Shown here in pieces: positions 33,758-42,059 of a DNA stretch of 64,000 bases (position 1 is the stretch's first letter; the number at the start of each line of letters is the position of its first letter). The stretch is from DASQUK01 sp963717085. GTDB lineage: Bacteria > Actinomycetota > Acidimicrobiia > Acidimicrobiales > VFJN01. A program made the translations under genes and the position numbers. The notes under the pieces are model-generated. The model searched no databases and was not told where the DNA came from. It worked only from the letters and a program-made list of their open reading frames with translations. The stretch spans positions 1 to 64,000 of the forward strand of contig CAVQVM010000013.1 of assembly GCA_963717085.1 (NCBI GenBank), given 5' to 3'.

Positions 33758-35254
33758 TCAGCCGCCCACGGGCCACGTGTGGACGGGCGTGCTGGCGTAC
33801 GACCGCTGCCGGTAGATCCGGACCAGCTGCCGGGTGGCTTCCTCCCGGCTGAGCCCGCCATCGTCGACGAGCTTGCGCCAGGTGGCTATCTGCCACGCGG
33901 CGCCGTTCAGCCCCGACAGGGTGCGCTCCGCGATGATGCCCAGGTAGTAATCGACATCGCCCGCGTCGACACCCCAGTCGACGAGGCCGTCCCGGGCGAG
34001 CGGCAGCAAGTGCCGCATGATCACTTCGGACACGGGCACCTGGGCGCCGACGCGCGGCCAGTAGAGCCGGGCTCCCAGCCCATCGCGTGCCGCCGTGGAG
34101 AAGTTGTCGGCGGCCGCGGCGAAGCTCATCTGCTCCCAGACGTGCGGCCGCGGCTGGGAGGCGAGACCGTGGAGCAGCCCGTAGCAGAAGGCGGCATTGG
34201 CGACGGAGTCCGGGACCGACGGTCCTGCCGGCAGCACGCGGTTCTCGATCCTCATGTGTGGACGGCCCCGCACGACCTCGTACACGGGACGGTTCCACCG
34301 ATAGATCGTTCCGTTGTGCAGCGTCAGCTCAGGCAGCGTGGGCACCGCACCCGCCTCGATCATCGCCGCCGGGTCCTCGTCGTCGCAGATGGGCAGCAGG
34401 GCAGGGAAGTAACGGACGTTCTCGTCGAACAGGTCCCACAGACCTTCGCCCTCATCGAGCCACTTCTCGCCGAACCACACCCGTGGTCGCACGCCCTGCT
34501 GCACCAGCTCCTCGGTGCGCGTGTCGATGGCCTGTTCGAACAGTGCGATCCGGGTCTCGTGATGGAGTTGCTTGCCGAGGAAGAAGGGCGAGTTCGCCCC
34601 GACCGCCACCAGGGGGGCGGACAGCAGCTGGGCGGCGTTCCAGTACAGGCCGAAGTCGTGGGGGTCGACCTGCAGGTGCAGCTGCATCGAGGTGCAGGCG
34701 GCCTCGAACAGGATCGACCTGGCCTTCGTCTCGACCACCTCGGCGCCCTCGATCTTGATCAGGATGTCCTCGCCCCGAGCGTTGAGGATCATGTCGTTGA
34801 GTGCCCGGTAGCGCTCGTTGGCGGACATGGATTCCTCAGTGGCATCGAGGTCCCTGAGGGTCGGGAGAATGCCGATGATCATCACATGAGCGTCGAGGTC
34901 CTCGGCGACGTCGTGTGCGTGGTTGAGCGACCGGCGCAGCTCGGTGTCGATTGTGTGGAAGACGTAGCCGGTGAGCAGTCGCGGCTTCACGTCGAACTCG
35001 ATCGTGAACTTCGCCAGCTCGGTCTGGAAGTCGGCGGACGCCATACGTTCGAGGAGCTGTGCGTTGATCGGCACCGGCGACCCCTCCGGGTTGGTGATGT
35101 ACACCTCCATCTCGACGCCGCAGGTGCGCCGGCCGGTCTCGAAGCTGCCGCTGTCGACGAGCGTGCGGAGCGCCGCGAGGTTGGCCTTGACCTTCTCGCG
35201 GAACTGAAGCCGGTCGTCGCGAGTGAACTCGGTCGTCTCGATGTCCCGACCCAT
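33758..35254 (-). CDS. GCS2-family glutamate-cysteine ligase-like carboxylate-amine ligase
   Basis: 498-aa ATP-dependent ligase. The family start CGVEMEVYITNPEG carries the catalytic Glu residues for Mg-ATP (residues about 46-50), with later conserved segments MSANERYRALNDMIL, SMQLHLQVDP near 215, and RIENRVLPAGPSVPD near 345. Length is longer than YbdK-type enzymes (about 370 aa) and close to actinobacterial EgtA/GCS2 proteins. It might make gamma-glutamyl-cysteine or another gamma-glutamyl amide. ATG 35254 is the only sensible start. The aspartoacylase-type gene follows. Confidence 0.83.
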   Translation of the reverse strand: MGRDIETTEFTRDDRLQFREKVKANLAALRTLVDSGSFETGRRTCGVEMEVYITNPEGSPVPINAQLLERMASADFQTELAKFTIEFDVKPRLLTGYVFHTIDTELRRSLNHAHDVAEDLDAHVMIIGILPTLRDLDATEESMSANERYRALNDMILNARGEDILIKIEGAEVVETKARSILFEAACTSMQLHLQVDPHDFGLYWNAAQLLSAPLVAVGANSPFFLGKQLHHETRIALFEQAIDTRTEELVQQGVRPRVWFGEKWLDEGEGLWDLFDENVRYFPALLPICDDEDPAAMIEAGAVPTLPELTLHNGTIYRWNRPVYEVVRGRPHMRIENRVLPAGPSVPDSVANAAFCYGLLHGLASQPRPHVWEQMSFAAAADNFSTAARDGLGARLYWPRVGAQVPVSEVIMRHLLPLARDGLVDWGVDAGDVDYYLGIIAERTLSGLNGAAWQIATWRKLVDDGGLSREEATRQLVRIYRQRSYASTPVHTWPVGG

Positions 35255-35423
35255 GGGTCGGCCCTCCCCGACGCTTCAGTTTCAGGACAGTCTACGGGTG
35301 ATGGTGCGGCCTGGAACCCGGTGACTCGGGGCGGTTGCGGCCGGGCCATCCCGTTCGTGTCGGGCATTCGTGGCGCCGAGACGGCCACCGATGACTTCTC
35401 GGGCGTTGCGCCGTCAAACCGGC

Positions 35424-35852
35424 GTGACCACGCAGCCGTCGTCTTCGAACCCGGTCGTGCAGCTACGGCTCGTCGTCGAGGCCCATGACTTCGACGAGGC
35501 CGTGTCCTTCTACCGCGATGTGCTCGGGCTGCCCGAGGAGGCCGCCTTCGAGGGCAGCGGGAGCGAGCGCGTCGTCATCCTCCAAGCCGGACGGGCGACG
35601 CTGGAGCTTGCCAACCCGGCCCAGCATCGGATGATCGACGACGTCGAGGTCGGCAGCCACGTCGCTCCGAAGTTCCGGGTGGCGTTCGAGGTGGCCGATT
35701 CCGGCCGCGCGACGTCCGACCTGGTCGCCGCCGGGGCCACCCTCGTGGCCCCTCCGGTGGAGACGCCGTGGCGCTCACTCAACGCCCGCCTCGACGCCCC
35801 GGCGGGCCTGCACATCACGCTGTTCCAGGAGCTGGGGCCGCCCGCGGAATGA
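35424..35852 (+). CDS. VOC-family (glyoxalase/bleomycin-resistance fold) protein
   Basis: About 142 aa from GTG 35424; an ATG at 35391 would add 11 residues (MTSRALRRQTG) of Arg-rich, non-conserved sequence. Vicinal-oxygen-chelate pattern: LRLVVEAHDFDEAVSFYRDVLGLPEE at the start, RATLELANPAQH, and a second beta-alpha-beta-beta-beta unit ending LDAPAGLHITLFQEL. Typical roles are isomerase, dioxygenase or resistance protein; no substrate can be named. It stands between a divergent GCS2 gene and a convergent membrane-protein gene. Confidence 0.75.
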   Translation: MTTQPSSSNPVVQLRLVVEAHDFDEAVSFYRDVLGLPEEAAFEGSGSERVVILQAGRATLELANPAQHRMIDDVEVGSHVAPKFRVAFEVADSGRATSDLVAAGATLVAPPVETPWRSLNARLDAPAGLHITLFQELGPPAE

Positions 35853-35858
35853 CGGCGG

Positions 35859-36314
35859 TCAGGTCGTCATTGCGCGCAGCGATCGCTCGATGCGCAAGAG
35901 CGCCCAACCGATGAGGAGCAGCAGGAGACCGAGCCCGAACGCGAAGGCCGCCACGCCGAACGACACGACCGAGGTGAACAGCGATGTCCTCAGGAACGAC
36001 GCCGTCATCACGGTGTCGCGCCGAGGGTCATCCTGATCGAGCTGGGCATAGGTGAGGCCGTCGGTCTCCTCGAGCGCGTGCTCGTTGATGACGTCCGCCT
36101 CGGCATAGGCGGTCAACGGACCGTCGACCGGGTCACCGCCGAAGTGGTCGGCGTCGTCCGACACGGTGATCTTCTCGTCGGAGAGCTGGTCGCGAACGAC
36201 GTACCACGTGAAGGCGCCGGCGACGACGAGGATCAAGCCGCCGAGCACCACGGCAAACGCCAGGAGCCGGAGCGGCCCGGTGCCGCGCGCCCTCGGGGGT
36301 GGTTCGTCGCGCAC
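35859..36314 (-). CDS. Two-TM membrane protein of unknown function (3' part of a probably frameshifted gene)
   Basis: 151 aa as read from GTG 36314. Two hydrophobic segments (LLAFAVVLGGLILVVAGAFTW near 17-38 and SVVSFGVAAFAFGLGLLLLLIG near 115-136) flank an acidic extracytoplasmic loop (KITVSDDADHFGGDPVDGP, DPRRDTVM). Related actinobacterial proteins are sometimes wrongly named ring-opening dioxygenase LigA; there is no such similarity. No RBS precedes GTG 36314, whereas an ideal RBS and ATG exist 95 bp upstream in a different frame, and the two frames share an AxPPE/D repeat (see the adjoining entry), so the true start is probably 36409. Confidence 0.6.
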   Translation of the reverse strand: MRDEPPPRARGTGPLRLLAFAVVLGGLILVVAGAFTWYVVRDQLSDEKITVSDDADHFGGDPVDGPLTAYAEADVINEHALEETDGLTYAQLDQDDPRRDTVMTASFLRTSLFTSVVSFGVAAFAFGLGLLLLLIGWALLRIERSLRAMTT

Positions 36315-36409
36315 GTCGTGATCGGGCGGGAGTGCGTCGGGCGGGAGTGCGTCGGGCGGGAGTGCGCCTCGGGCGGAGACGCCTCGGGCGGATTTGCCTC
36401 GGACGACAT
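36315..36409 (-). pseudogene. Frameshifted 5' end (AxPPE pentapeptide-repeat leader) of the two-TM protein gene
   Basis: ATG at 36407-36409 follows a perfect RBS (AAGGAGGG, 36416-36423, 6-nt spacing) and reads MSSEANPPEASPPEA. It then loses the frame of the downstream protein, whose own frame upstream of GTG 36314 reads ALPPDALPPDALPPDHDVRDE. Joining both gives five AxPPE/D pentapeptides in a row, interrupted by a surplus GC dinucleotide (or one missing base) near 36367-36368. This is either a real disabling mutation, programmed slippage or a sequencing error. Confidence 0.6.
36322..36398. repeat. 15-bp tandem repeat (five units)
   Basis: On the + strand, TCGGGCGGGAGTGCG occurs three times in tandem (36322-36366), followed by CC and two diverged units (36369-36383 and 36384-36398). 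The 15-bp period equals five codons and encodes the AxPPE/D repeat on the minus strand; the CC at 36367-36368 breaks the period and hence the reading frame. Confidence 0.85.
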
Positions 36410-36573
36410 GCGGGACCCTCCTTGGTGGGACACCCGGGGTCCGGGGCTTGTGCGGACGGAACTCGGCCGCCCCGGATCACCCCAGCGGGACGGTACCCGT
36501 CGACGCCCGAGCTTTCGGGGAGGGCGCCCGCTCGGCCAGGGCCGACCGGCGCTCCGCCCGACGCGCCAGCCGG

Positions 36574-36984
36574 TCAGGCGCTCAGGTCGACGGCGACGAT
36601 GCGGACCGGCTTGACGGTGACCACGACCCGGGTCTGCCCCGGGCCGTCCATCTCGCGGAGGTCGACGCCCTCGCCGTACTTGGCCGCCAACCGATCCGCG
36701 AAGGAGTAGTCGTCGTCGGGCGCGACGTCGGCGTCCCCCCGCAGCTCCAGGTAGCGCAGGGGGTTTGCCAGGTCGAGCAGGAACAGCGAGATCACCGGGT
36801 TGGCGACCAGGTTCCTGGTCTTCTGCCGGGTGACATTGAGCGACACGCGCAGCGCATCGTCCTCGGCGAGGAACCACACCTCCGACACCTGGGGGCGGCC
36901 GTCGGGCCCGACGGTGGCGAGCGTGGCGAATGGGGTCTCGAGCAGGTCGCGGTGCGACTCGGGAACGGCGGGCGCGGTGGTCAT
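36574..36984 (-). CDS. Pyridoxamine-5'-phosphate-oxidase-fold (split-barrel, F420/FMN type) protein
   Basis: 136-aa split-barrel flavin/deazaflavin-binding protein. The pattern FATLATVGPDGRPQVSEVWF near residues 19-38, LNVTRQKTRNLVANPVISLFLLD near 49-71 and RYLELRGDADV are characteristic of the PPOX family in Actinobacteria, which use F420 or FMN as cofactor or bind haem. About 135 aa is the usual size. It begins shortly upstream (leftward) of the membrane-protein gene and 10 bp after the PLDc_N protein gene stop; function unassigned. Confidence 0.82.
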   Translation of the reverse strand: MTTAPAVPESHRDLLETPFATLATVGPDGRPQVSEVWFLAEDDALRVSLNVTRQKTRNLVANPVISLFLLDLANPLRYLELRGDADVAPDDDYSFADRLAAKYGEGVDLREMDGPGQTRVVVTVKPVRIVAVDLSA

Positions 36985-36994
36985 GCTGGCTCCT

Positions 36995-37291
36995 TCAGGG
37001 GCCGGGTGTCAGGTCCCCGACGTACATCCGGTACGCCTCGTCCCGACGGTTCGTCCCGGCGATGGCGTAGTCACGCATCTTGCTTCCCCGGACGATCAAG
37101 TAGGTGAGCACCCCGATGAACGGCAGCACGATCACGAAGAGCACCCAGAGGGCTTTGGCCCACCCCGACAGGTCAGGGCTCCTGAAGATGTCGGCGAAGA
37201 TCGCGATGACGAGCCAGATCAAGATGAAGAACAGGAAGAAATACAGCATCGACAGGAAGACCTGTCCGGTGCCGAACTCAGCTGCGAGCAT
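36995..37291 (-). CDS. Small membrane protein with PLDc_N (phospholipase D N-terminal) domain
   Basis: 98-aa integral membrane protein with two hydrophobic helices (VFLSMLYFFLFFILIWLVIAIFADIF split over 11-36, and ALWVLFVIVLPFIGVLTYLIV near 47-67) and the linking motif RSPDLSGWAKALW typical of PLDc_N. The C-terminus ends soon after (RGSKMRDYAIAG) and lacks the SHOCT domain that often follows. Such proteins are stress-related in actinobacteria, but their role is unknown. Confidence 0.78.
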   Translation of the reverse strand: MLAAEFGTGQVFLSMLYFFLFFILIWLVIAIFADIFRSPDLSGWAKALWVLFVIVLPFIGVLTYLIVRGSKMRDYAIAGTNRRDEAYRMYVGDLTPGP

Positions 37292-37450
37292 CGGATTCCC
37301 CTGCGGTGGGACGACGGACGTGACGGCCGGACCGTACAGCGTCAGCCTGCGCCGGTTCTCGTGGCGGCCACTTCACCCACGGCGGATGATGTGCCCGAGC
37401 GCGCTGGCGGGTGGGCACGGTCGGACCTGCCCACCCGCTGGCGGCGTGGA

Positions 37451-39031
37451 TCAGACCGGGACCTTGTCGGGATCCGGTTCCTCGTTGGTGGGGCTTATTC
37501 CGCCGGTGTTGACGGCGATGACGTCGATCTGCTGGAACTCTGGATAGGCGAGGGCACCCATCTCCGGCAGATCGAGGCCGCTGAGCTCGTCGGCCTCGGG
37601 CGATCTGATGCCGCCAGCCATGACGGCGTCCTGGATCTTGAAGAACGCAAATGCAAGGCCCAGGATGACCGTCCACAGCACGACCGCGCCCAGGACCTGG
37701 GCCCCGAGCTGGCCGAACTCGCCCGCAACGACACCCTCGACGGCAGTGACGTCCGAGCCGTTCCAACCGCCTCCGTAGCTGCCATTGGCGAAGATGCCGA
37801 CAGCGAGCACGCCGAAGGTGCCACAGACACCATGGACGGCGATGGCCCCCACCGGGTCGTCGACCTTGAGCACCCGCTCGATGAACTCGGCGGCGTAGAC
37901 GACGAGCACACCGGCGATGCCGCCGATGACGGCGGACCACGCCGGGCTGGTGAAAGCGCAGGGCGCGGTGATGGCGACCAGGCCGGCGAGCATGCCGTTG
38001 ACCATCATCCCGGGGTCGGGCTTGCCGGTCTTCCGCATCATCACGAACATCGCCACGACCGCCCCGAACGCGGCGGCGACGGCGGTGTTGGTGGCGACGA
38101 CCGCGAACTGCACATCGGTGGCGGCCAGCGTCGAGGCCGCGTTGAAGCCGAACCAGCCGAACAGCAGGATGAAGCAGCCCAGCGTGGCCATGGGAATGTG
38201 GTGTCCGGGCAGCGTGTTGGGCGACCCGTCCTTGTTGAACTTGCCGATCCGCGGCCCGAGGACGATGGCCCCGGCCAGGGCGGCGAGACCACCAACCGCG
38301 TGAACGACGCCCGAGCCGGCGAAGTCGACGTACCCGGCGCCGAGGCCCATCGTGTCCCAGGTCTTGGCGAGCCAGCCGCCGCCCCAGGTCCAGGCGGTGA
38401 AGATCGGGTAGTAGAGGGCGCCGCAGAACAGCCCCCAGCCCACGAACGCCTTCCACTTCCACCGCTCAGCCATGGCGCCGGTGGGGATGGTGGCCACAGT
38501 GTCCATGAACGCGGCCATGTAGAGGAAGAAGCCCAGGACCGCGGGCCCGCCGGCGGCGGCGATCGCGTCACCTGACAGAGCGAAGCCCCCCTGGAACAGG
38601 AAGATCCAGTTTCCGCTGCCGATCAGGGCATCCCCCAGTGGTGCCGAATAGCCGAAGTCGTAGCCCGGCAGCACGTAGCTGTAGCCACCGAAAGCGAGGG
38701 CGTAGCCGACGAGGAAGAAGCCAACGAAGCCGAGGCCGAAGATGGCGAAGTTGGTCGACACGACGTGGGCAGCGTGCTTGGCGCGACAGAACCCGGTCTC
38801 GACCAGCGCGAAGCCGGCCTGCATGAAGATGACGAGGACGGCGCCGATGACGATCCACAGCAGGTTGGTCTGCTGGCCGAGGCTGGTGACCGCCTCGACG
38901 GGATCGACGTCCTGCGCTCCGGCGATGCCGGGGGTGGCGAGGATCAGGAGGCCGGCTGTCGCCAGCACGGTCCCCGCCTTCCGCCCGAGTGACATGCCGG
39001 CTCTCGCGTGACAACGAGGGCGATGGGACAT
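37451..39031 (-). CDS. amt: Ammonium transporter Amt
   Basis: 526-aa ammonium channel/transporter. A cleavable signal sequence (LATAGLLILATPGIAGAQ) precedes eleven TM helices. Family motifs: FALVETGFCRAKHAAHV near residue 75, GVVHAVGGLAALAGAIVLGPR (first pore His) near 220, and HGVCGTFGVLAVGIF near 395 (second pore His region). The C-terminal 90 residues are cytoplasmic and contain SPEADELSGLDLPEMGALAYPEF, the Amt C-tail for PII contact. ATG 39031 has an AAAGGAACG RBS; ATG 38995 is the alternative. No glnK gene follows, which is unusual. Confidence 0.95.
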   Translation of the reverse strand: MSHRPRCHARAGMSLGRKAGTVLATAGLLILATPGIAGAQDVDPVEAVTSLGQQTNLLWIVIGAVLVIFMQAGFALVETGFCRAKHAAHVVSTNFAIFGLGFVGFFLVGYALAFGGYSYVLPGYDFGYSAPLGDALIGSGNWIFLFQGGFALSGDAIAAAGGPAVLGFFLYMAAFMDTVATIPTGAMAERWKWKAFVGWGLFCGALYYPIFTAWTWGGGWLAKTWDTMGLGAGYVDFAGSGVVHAVGGLAALAGAIVLGPRIGKFNKDGSPNTLPGHHIPMATLGCFILLFGWFGFNAASTLAATDVQFAVVATNTAVAAAFGAVVAMFVMMRKTGKPDPGMMVNGMLAGLVAITAPCAFTSPAWSAVIGGIAGVLVVYAAEFIERVLKVDDPVGAIAVHGVCGTFGVLAVGIFANGSYGGGWNGSDVTAVEGVVAGEFGQLGAQVLGAVVLWTVILGLAFAFFKIQDAVMAGGIRSPEADELSGLDLPEMGALAYPEFQQIDVIAVNTGGISPTNEEPDPDKVPV

Positions 39032-39225
39032 GAATGGACGTTCCTTTCACACGTTCCCGAGATGAGGCCGGACTCCGATGTCCGACCCAATGGGGAACGT
39101 AGAGGCGGGGTGTTACACGTCTGTGTCCCGAGCGTGAACCGCGGCGTCCGATGCCTACGTGAACGGCTTGTGAACTGGACGCGCCAGGCCTTGCTTCCGG
39201 GCCGAGCGCCTCCATAGTCGGGATC

Positions 39226-40734
39226 GTGCCGGGCATGCCCCTCAGGGATCCGTGGAGCGCGTCGGACCGTTACGTGCCTCGCACGGTGGTCCAGCCGCTC
39301 CAGCGGATCCTGCGCCATGAGGCCGCGGGAGGCGTGGTCATGTTGGTTGCGGCCGCGATCGCCCTGGTGTGGGCCAACTCGCCATGGGGGCACTCATACA
39401 CCGAGGTGTGGCACACACCATTGCGGGTCGAGCTGGGCGGCCTGCTCCAGCTCGAGCACCTGTCGCTCCAGACATGGGTCAACGACGCGCTCATGACGGT
39501 CTTCTTTCTGCTCGTCGGCGTCGAGATCAAGCGCGAGCTGGTGCACGGCGAGCTTCGCGATGCCCGCGCCGTGGCGCTGCCTGTCGTCGCCGCGATCGGC
39601 GGGATGATCGTGCCGGCGGTCATCTATGGGGCGATCAACGCAGGCGGCCCCGGCGCCGACGGCTGGGCTGTGCCCATGGCCACCGACATCGCCTTCGCCG
39701 TCGGGGTCGTGACCCTGGCGGGCGAGCGGGTGCCGATTGCGGCCAAGATCTTCCTCCTCACCCTGGCCGTCGCCGACGACATCGGAGCGATCATCGTGAT
39801 CGCCGTTTTCTACACCGGCACGCTCTCGTGGGGCTGGCTCGCCGGCGCGGCGTCTGCCTTGGCGGTGATCTTCGCGATGCGCCGTGGCGACGTGCAGAGC
39901 CTGGCCCCCTACATCGCCGTCGGTGGATTCGCCTGGCTCGCTCTCCTCGAGTCGGGCGTCCACGCCACGCTGGTCGGCGTCGCACTCGGCCTGCTCACTC
40001 CCGCATGGCCCCTACGCTCCCCCCGCCGCTTCCCGGCCGAGGCCCGGCGAGTGATCAACCGGATCGAGGCTGCCTACTACGACCGGGTGCTGACCCCGCG
40101 GGAGTTCGCCGAGAACGAGCAGAACATCGCCGAGGTCGCCAGGCTGGCGATGTTCAGCACCAGCCCACTCGAGCGGCTGGAGCGGGCACTGTCGCCGTGG
40201 GTGGCGTACGTGGTGGTGCCGGTGTTCGCGTTGGCCAATGCCGGGGTCACCCTCGATGCCAGTGCCCTGCGGAGCCTCGTGTCCGAACCCGTCACGATCG
40301 GCGTCATGCTCGGCCTGGTCGTCGGCAAGACCATCGGGGTCTTCGGGGCCACGGCGGCGGCTGTGCGCCTGGGCATCGCGCGCTTGCCCACGGGCGCGAC
40401 GTGGCGCCACGTGCTCGGCCTGGCGACGTCGGCCGGCGTCGGCTTCACCGTCGCGCTCTTCGTGACCAGCCTCTCGTTCGACACGGCGGCCGCCACCGAT
40501 GCAGCCAAGATGGGCATCCTCGCCGGCAGCACACTGGCCGGGATCATCGGGTTCACCATTCTGCGGACTTCGCCTTCCGCGGTGGAGCCGACGAGCTCGA
40601 CGACCCTGGAGTCGCCGACGAGGCTGACAAGGCTCCGACATCCCGACCCCGGTCCCCGGGCTACCGGGACTCCGGACACGTCCGGGAATGGTGCCCACGT
40701 CGCCGCCGAACAATACGTCCCCCGCGTCCGATAG
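39226..40734 (+). CDS. nhaA: Na+/H+ antiporter NhaA
   Basis: 502-aa inner-membrane antiporter that expels Na+ in exchange for protons. The ion-binding aspartates are in LAVADDIGAIIVIAV (about residues 183-197), with MATDIAFAVGVVTLAGERVPIAAKIF before it and GKTIGVFGATAAAVRLGI later. Twelve TM segments are expected. The C-terminal 55-60 residues (after GFTILRTSPSAVE) are charged and low-complexity, beyond the usual 390-440 aa. GTG 39226 or ATG 39235 could start it. Divergent from amt. Confidence 0.93.
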   Translation: MPGMPLRDPWSASDRYVPRTVVQPLQRILRHEAAGGVVMLVAAAIALVWANSPWGHSYTEVWHTPLRVELGGLLQLEHLSLQTWVNDALMTVFFLLVGVEIKRELVHGELRDARAVALPVVAAIGGMIVPAVIYGAINAGGPGADGWAVPMATDIAFAVGVVTLAGERVPIAAKIFLLTLAVADDIGAIIVIAVFYTGTLSWGWLAGAASALAVIFAMRRGDVQSLAPYIAVGGFAWLALLESGVHATLVGVALGLLTPAWPLRSPRRFPAEARRVINRIEAAYYDRVLTPREFAENEQNIAEVARLAMFSTSPLERLERALSPWVAYVVVPVFALANAGVTLDASALRSLVSEPVTIGVMLGLVVGKTIGVFGATAAAVRLGIARLPTGATWRHVLGLATSAGVGFTVALFVTSLSFDTAAATDAAKMGILAGSTLAGIIGFTILRTSPSAVEPTSSTTLESPTRLTRLRHPDPGPRATGTPDTSGNGAHVAAEQYVPRVR

Positions 40735-40780
40735 ATCGGCCCGGGTGACCGCCCCGTGGCGGCACACAGCGCCAAGACAG

Positions 40781-41404
40781 CTATGAAACGGGCGTGCCGA
40801 GGACGTGGGTCGGTCGATCGTCGTGGTCGAGCACGACGCCTCGTCCGCGGATCGTGTAGATGGTCAGCCCGATGGGCTCGATCCGGGCCCGCACCCGGAA
40901 GACTCGTGAGCTGATCGCTCGGGCTGTGCGGTCAGTGTCGGGCCACAGGCGGCTCCGGAGAACGTCCCAGGTGACGAGCTCGCCGAAGCACGCGATCAAC
41001 GGCTTGAGCACCGCACCCTCGCCCTCCGACACGACCACCGTCCGTCCGCCGTATCGAAGCACGACGTCGGCCTCGAGGTAGGGCGGCCGTCGCCGCCGGT
41101 CGAACTCGTCGGCCAAACGCTGCATGCGAGCCAGCACGTCGCGCTCGTCAGCGGGGACGCGAATCCAGTCCTCACCCGCGTCGAGTCGGGGCGGAAGGGC
41201 GCCGTCCGCGACGAGGAGGAGGCGCGGCGTACCCCGTTCAGCTGCGGCAGCCCGCCGGGCGATGTCGCCCGGCCAACGCAGCAACTCGATCTCGTCGAGC
41301 GGGAACGGCACGTCGATCTCCCCTCCGAGCGACGGCCCGTTCCGCGACGAGACGCCCGCGACATCGACCACCTCCGACCGGCCGGGCGCGGCGTCGGACA
41401 TCAT
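40781..41404 (-). CDS. OmpR/PhoB-type winged-helix regulator with degenerate N-terminal domain
   Basis: About 207 aa from ATG 41404 (or 41401). The C-terminal 100 residues form a Trans_reg_C-like wing: VVLRYGGRTVVVSEGEGAVLKPLIACFGELVTWDVLRSRLWP, then the recognition helix TARAISSRVFRVRARIEPIGLTIYTIRGRGVVL. The N-terminal half (LDEIELLRWPGDIARRAAAAERGTPRLLLVADGALPP) is receiver-sized but shows no clear phospho-acceptor Asp context, suggesting an atypical orphan regulator. No histidine kinase is nearby. Confidence 0.7.
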   Translation of the reverse strand: MMSDAAPGRSEVVDVAGVSSRNGPSLGGEIDVPFPLDEIELLRWPGDIARRAAAAERGTPRLLLVADGALPPRLDAGEDWIRVPADERDVLARMQRLADEFDRRRRPPYLEADVVLRYGGRTVVVSEGEGAVLKPLIACFGELVTWDVLRSRLWPDTDRTARAISSRVFRVRARIEPIGLTIYTIRGRGVVLDHDDRPTHVLGTPVS

Positions 41405-41579
41405 CGGGATTCGAGCACCCCCAGCGACGTGCCATCGAGCCTGGCCCCGCCAGATCGGCATGGGCAGCACGCTAGGAACCGTTCATTTCACAGCTGTTTC
41501 CCGCGTATTACGTGGTTGGGCTTGCGGCGACGCAGCGCGGACGGACCTGCTCCGGGAGCTCAGTCGTGGTCGCGAGGCT

Positions 41580-41939
41580 TCAGCCCTCGGGGTAATAGAC
41601 GAACAAGTCGCCGCCGGTCTCGGTCGACGGCGCATGGCTCGTCCCTGCGTCGAGGTGCAGGAACGTCCCCGGACCGTGGACGGAGTCCTCGTCGGTGAGG
41701 CCGTGGAAGACCCCGCTGGCGACGAACACCTCCTCGGGTCCCGGCTCGTGGACGTCGACCCCCGGCCACCGCGAGCCGGCGGGGAAGCGGACCAGCAGGG
41801 CACGGCGAGCCGTGCGCTCGGGGCCGGACCGGTAGAGCCGATGGACCACGATCCCGTTGCCGACCTCGGCTCGCTCGGCCTCGCTGAAGTGGATCTCGAC
41901 GTAGGAGTCCGGTGTCACCCGGCCATCGTCGCCCGGCAC
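41580..41939 (-). CDS. Cupin-fold protein (ChrR-like cupin)
   Basis: 119-aa single-domain cupin. The first motif PGVDVHEPGPEEVFVASG (His and Glu as metal ligands) and second motif GPGTFLHLDAGTSHAPST (His) are present, so it could bind Fe or Mn. GTG alternatives around residue 8 would shorten it (start TPDSYVEIHF). No operon partner: 120 bp separates it from the SDR gene and 175 bp from the winged-helix gene. Function unknown. Confidence 0.78.
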   Translation of the reverse strand: MPGDDGRVTPDSYVEIHFSEAERAEVGNGIVVHRLYRSGPERTARRALLVRFPAGSRWPGVDVHEPGPEEVFVASGVFHGLTDEDSVHGPGTFLHLDAGTSHAPSTETGGDLFVYYPEG

Positions 41940-42059
41940 CCGCCCCGAGGCAACGCACTATCGGCGGGCGGCCGGTCCACTCGCCGAGCGCCGAACCAGC
42001 GTTCCAATGCGCCGGAATCCGGCACACCCGAACGCCCGGACGCCAGCCCCACCCGTTGG

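Noticed and set aside
33410..35488. A 692-codon + strand frame opposite the GCS2 ligase
   Set aside because: Antisense to a conserved enzyme, composition low in hydrophobic core patterns, no domain.
36322..36398. CRISPR-like tandem repeat
   Set aside because: Units are contiguous 15-mers without spacers and encode a pentapeptide repeat; no cas genes are present.
36574..36984. Calling the small proteins near 36 kb ring-opening dioxygenase LigA
   Set aside because: Related entries are sometimes so named, but neither sequence resembles LigA; the real LigA is at 26640-27035.
36800..38575. A 591-codon + strand frame opposite the amt gene
   Set aside because: Amt on the other strand has all family motifs; this frame is His/Gln/Arg-rich shadow sequence.
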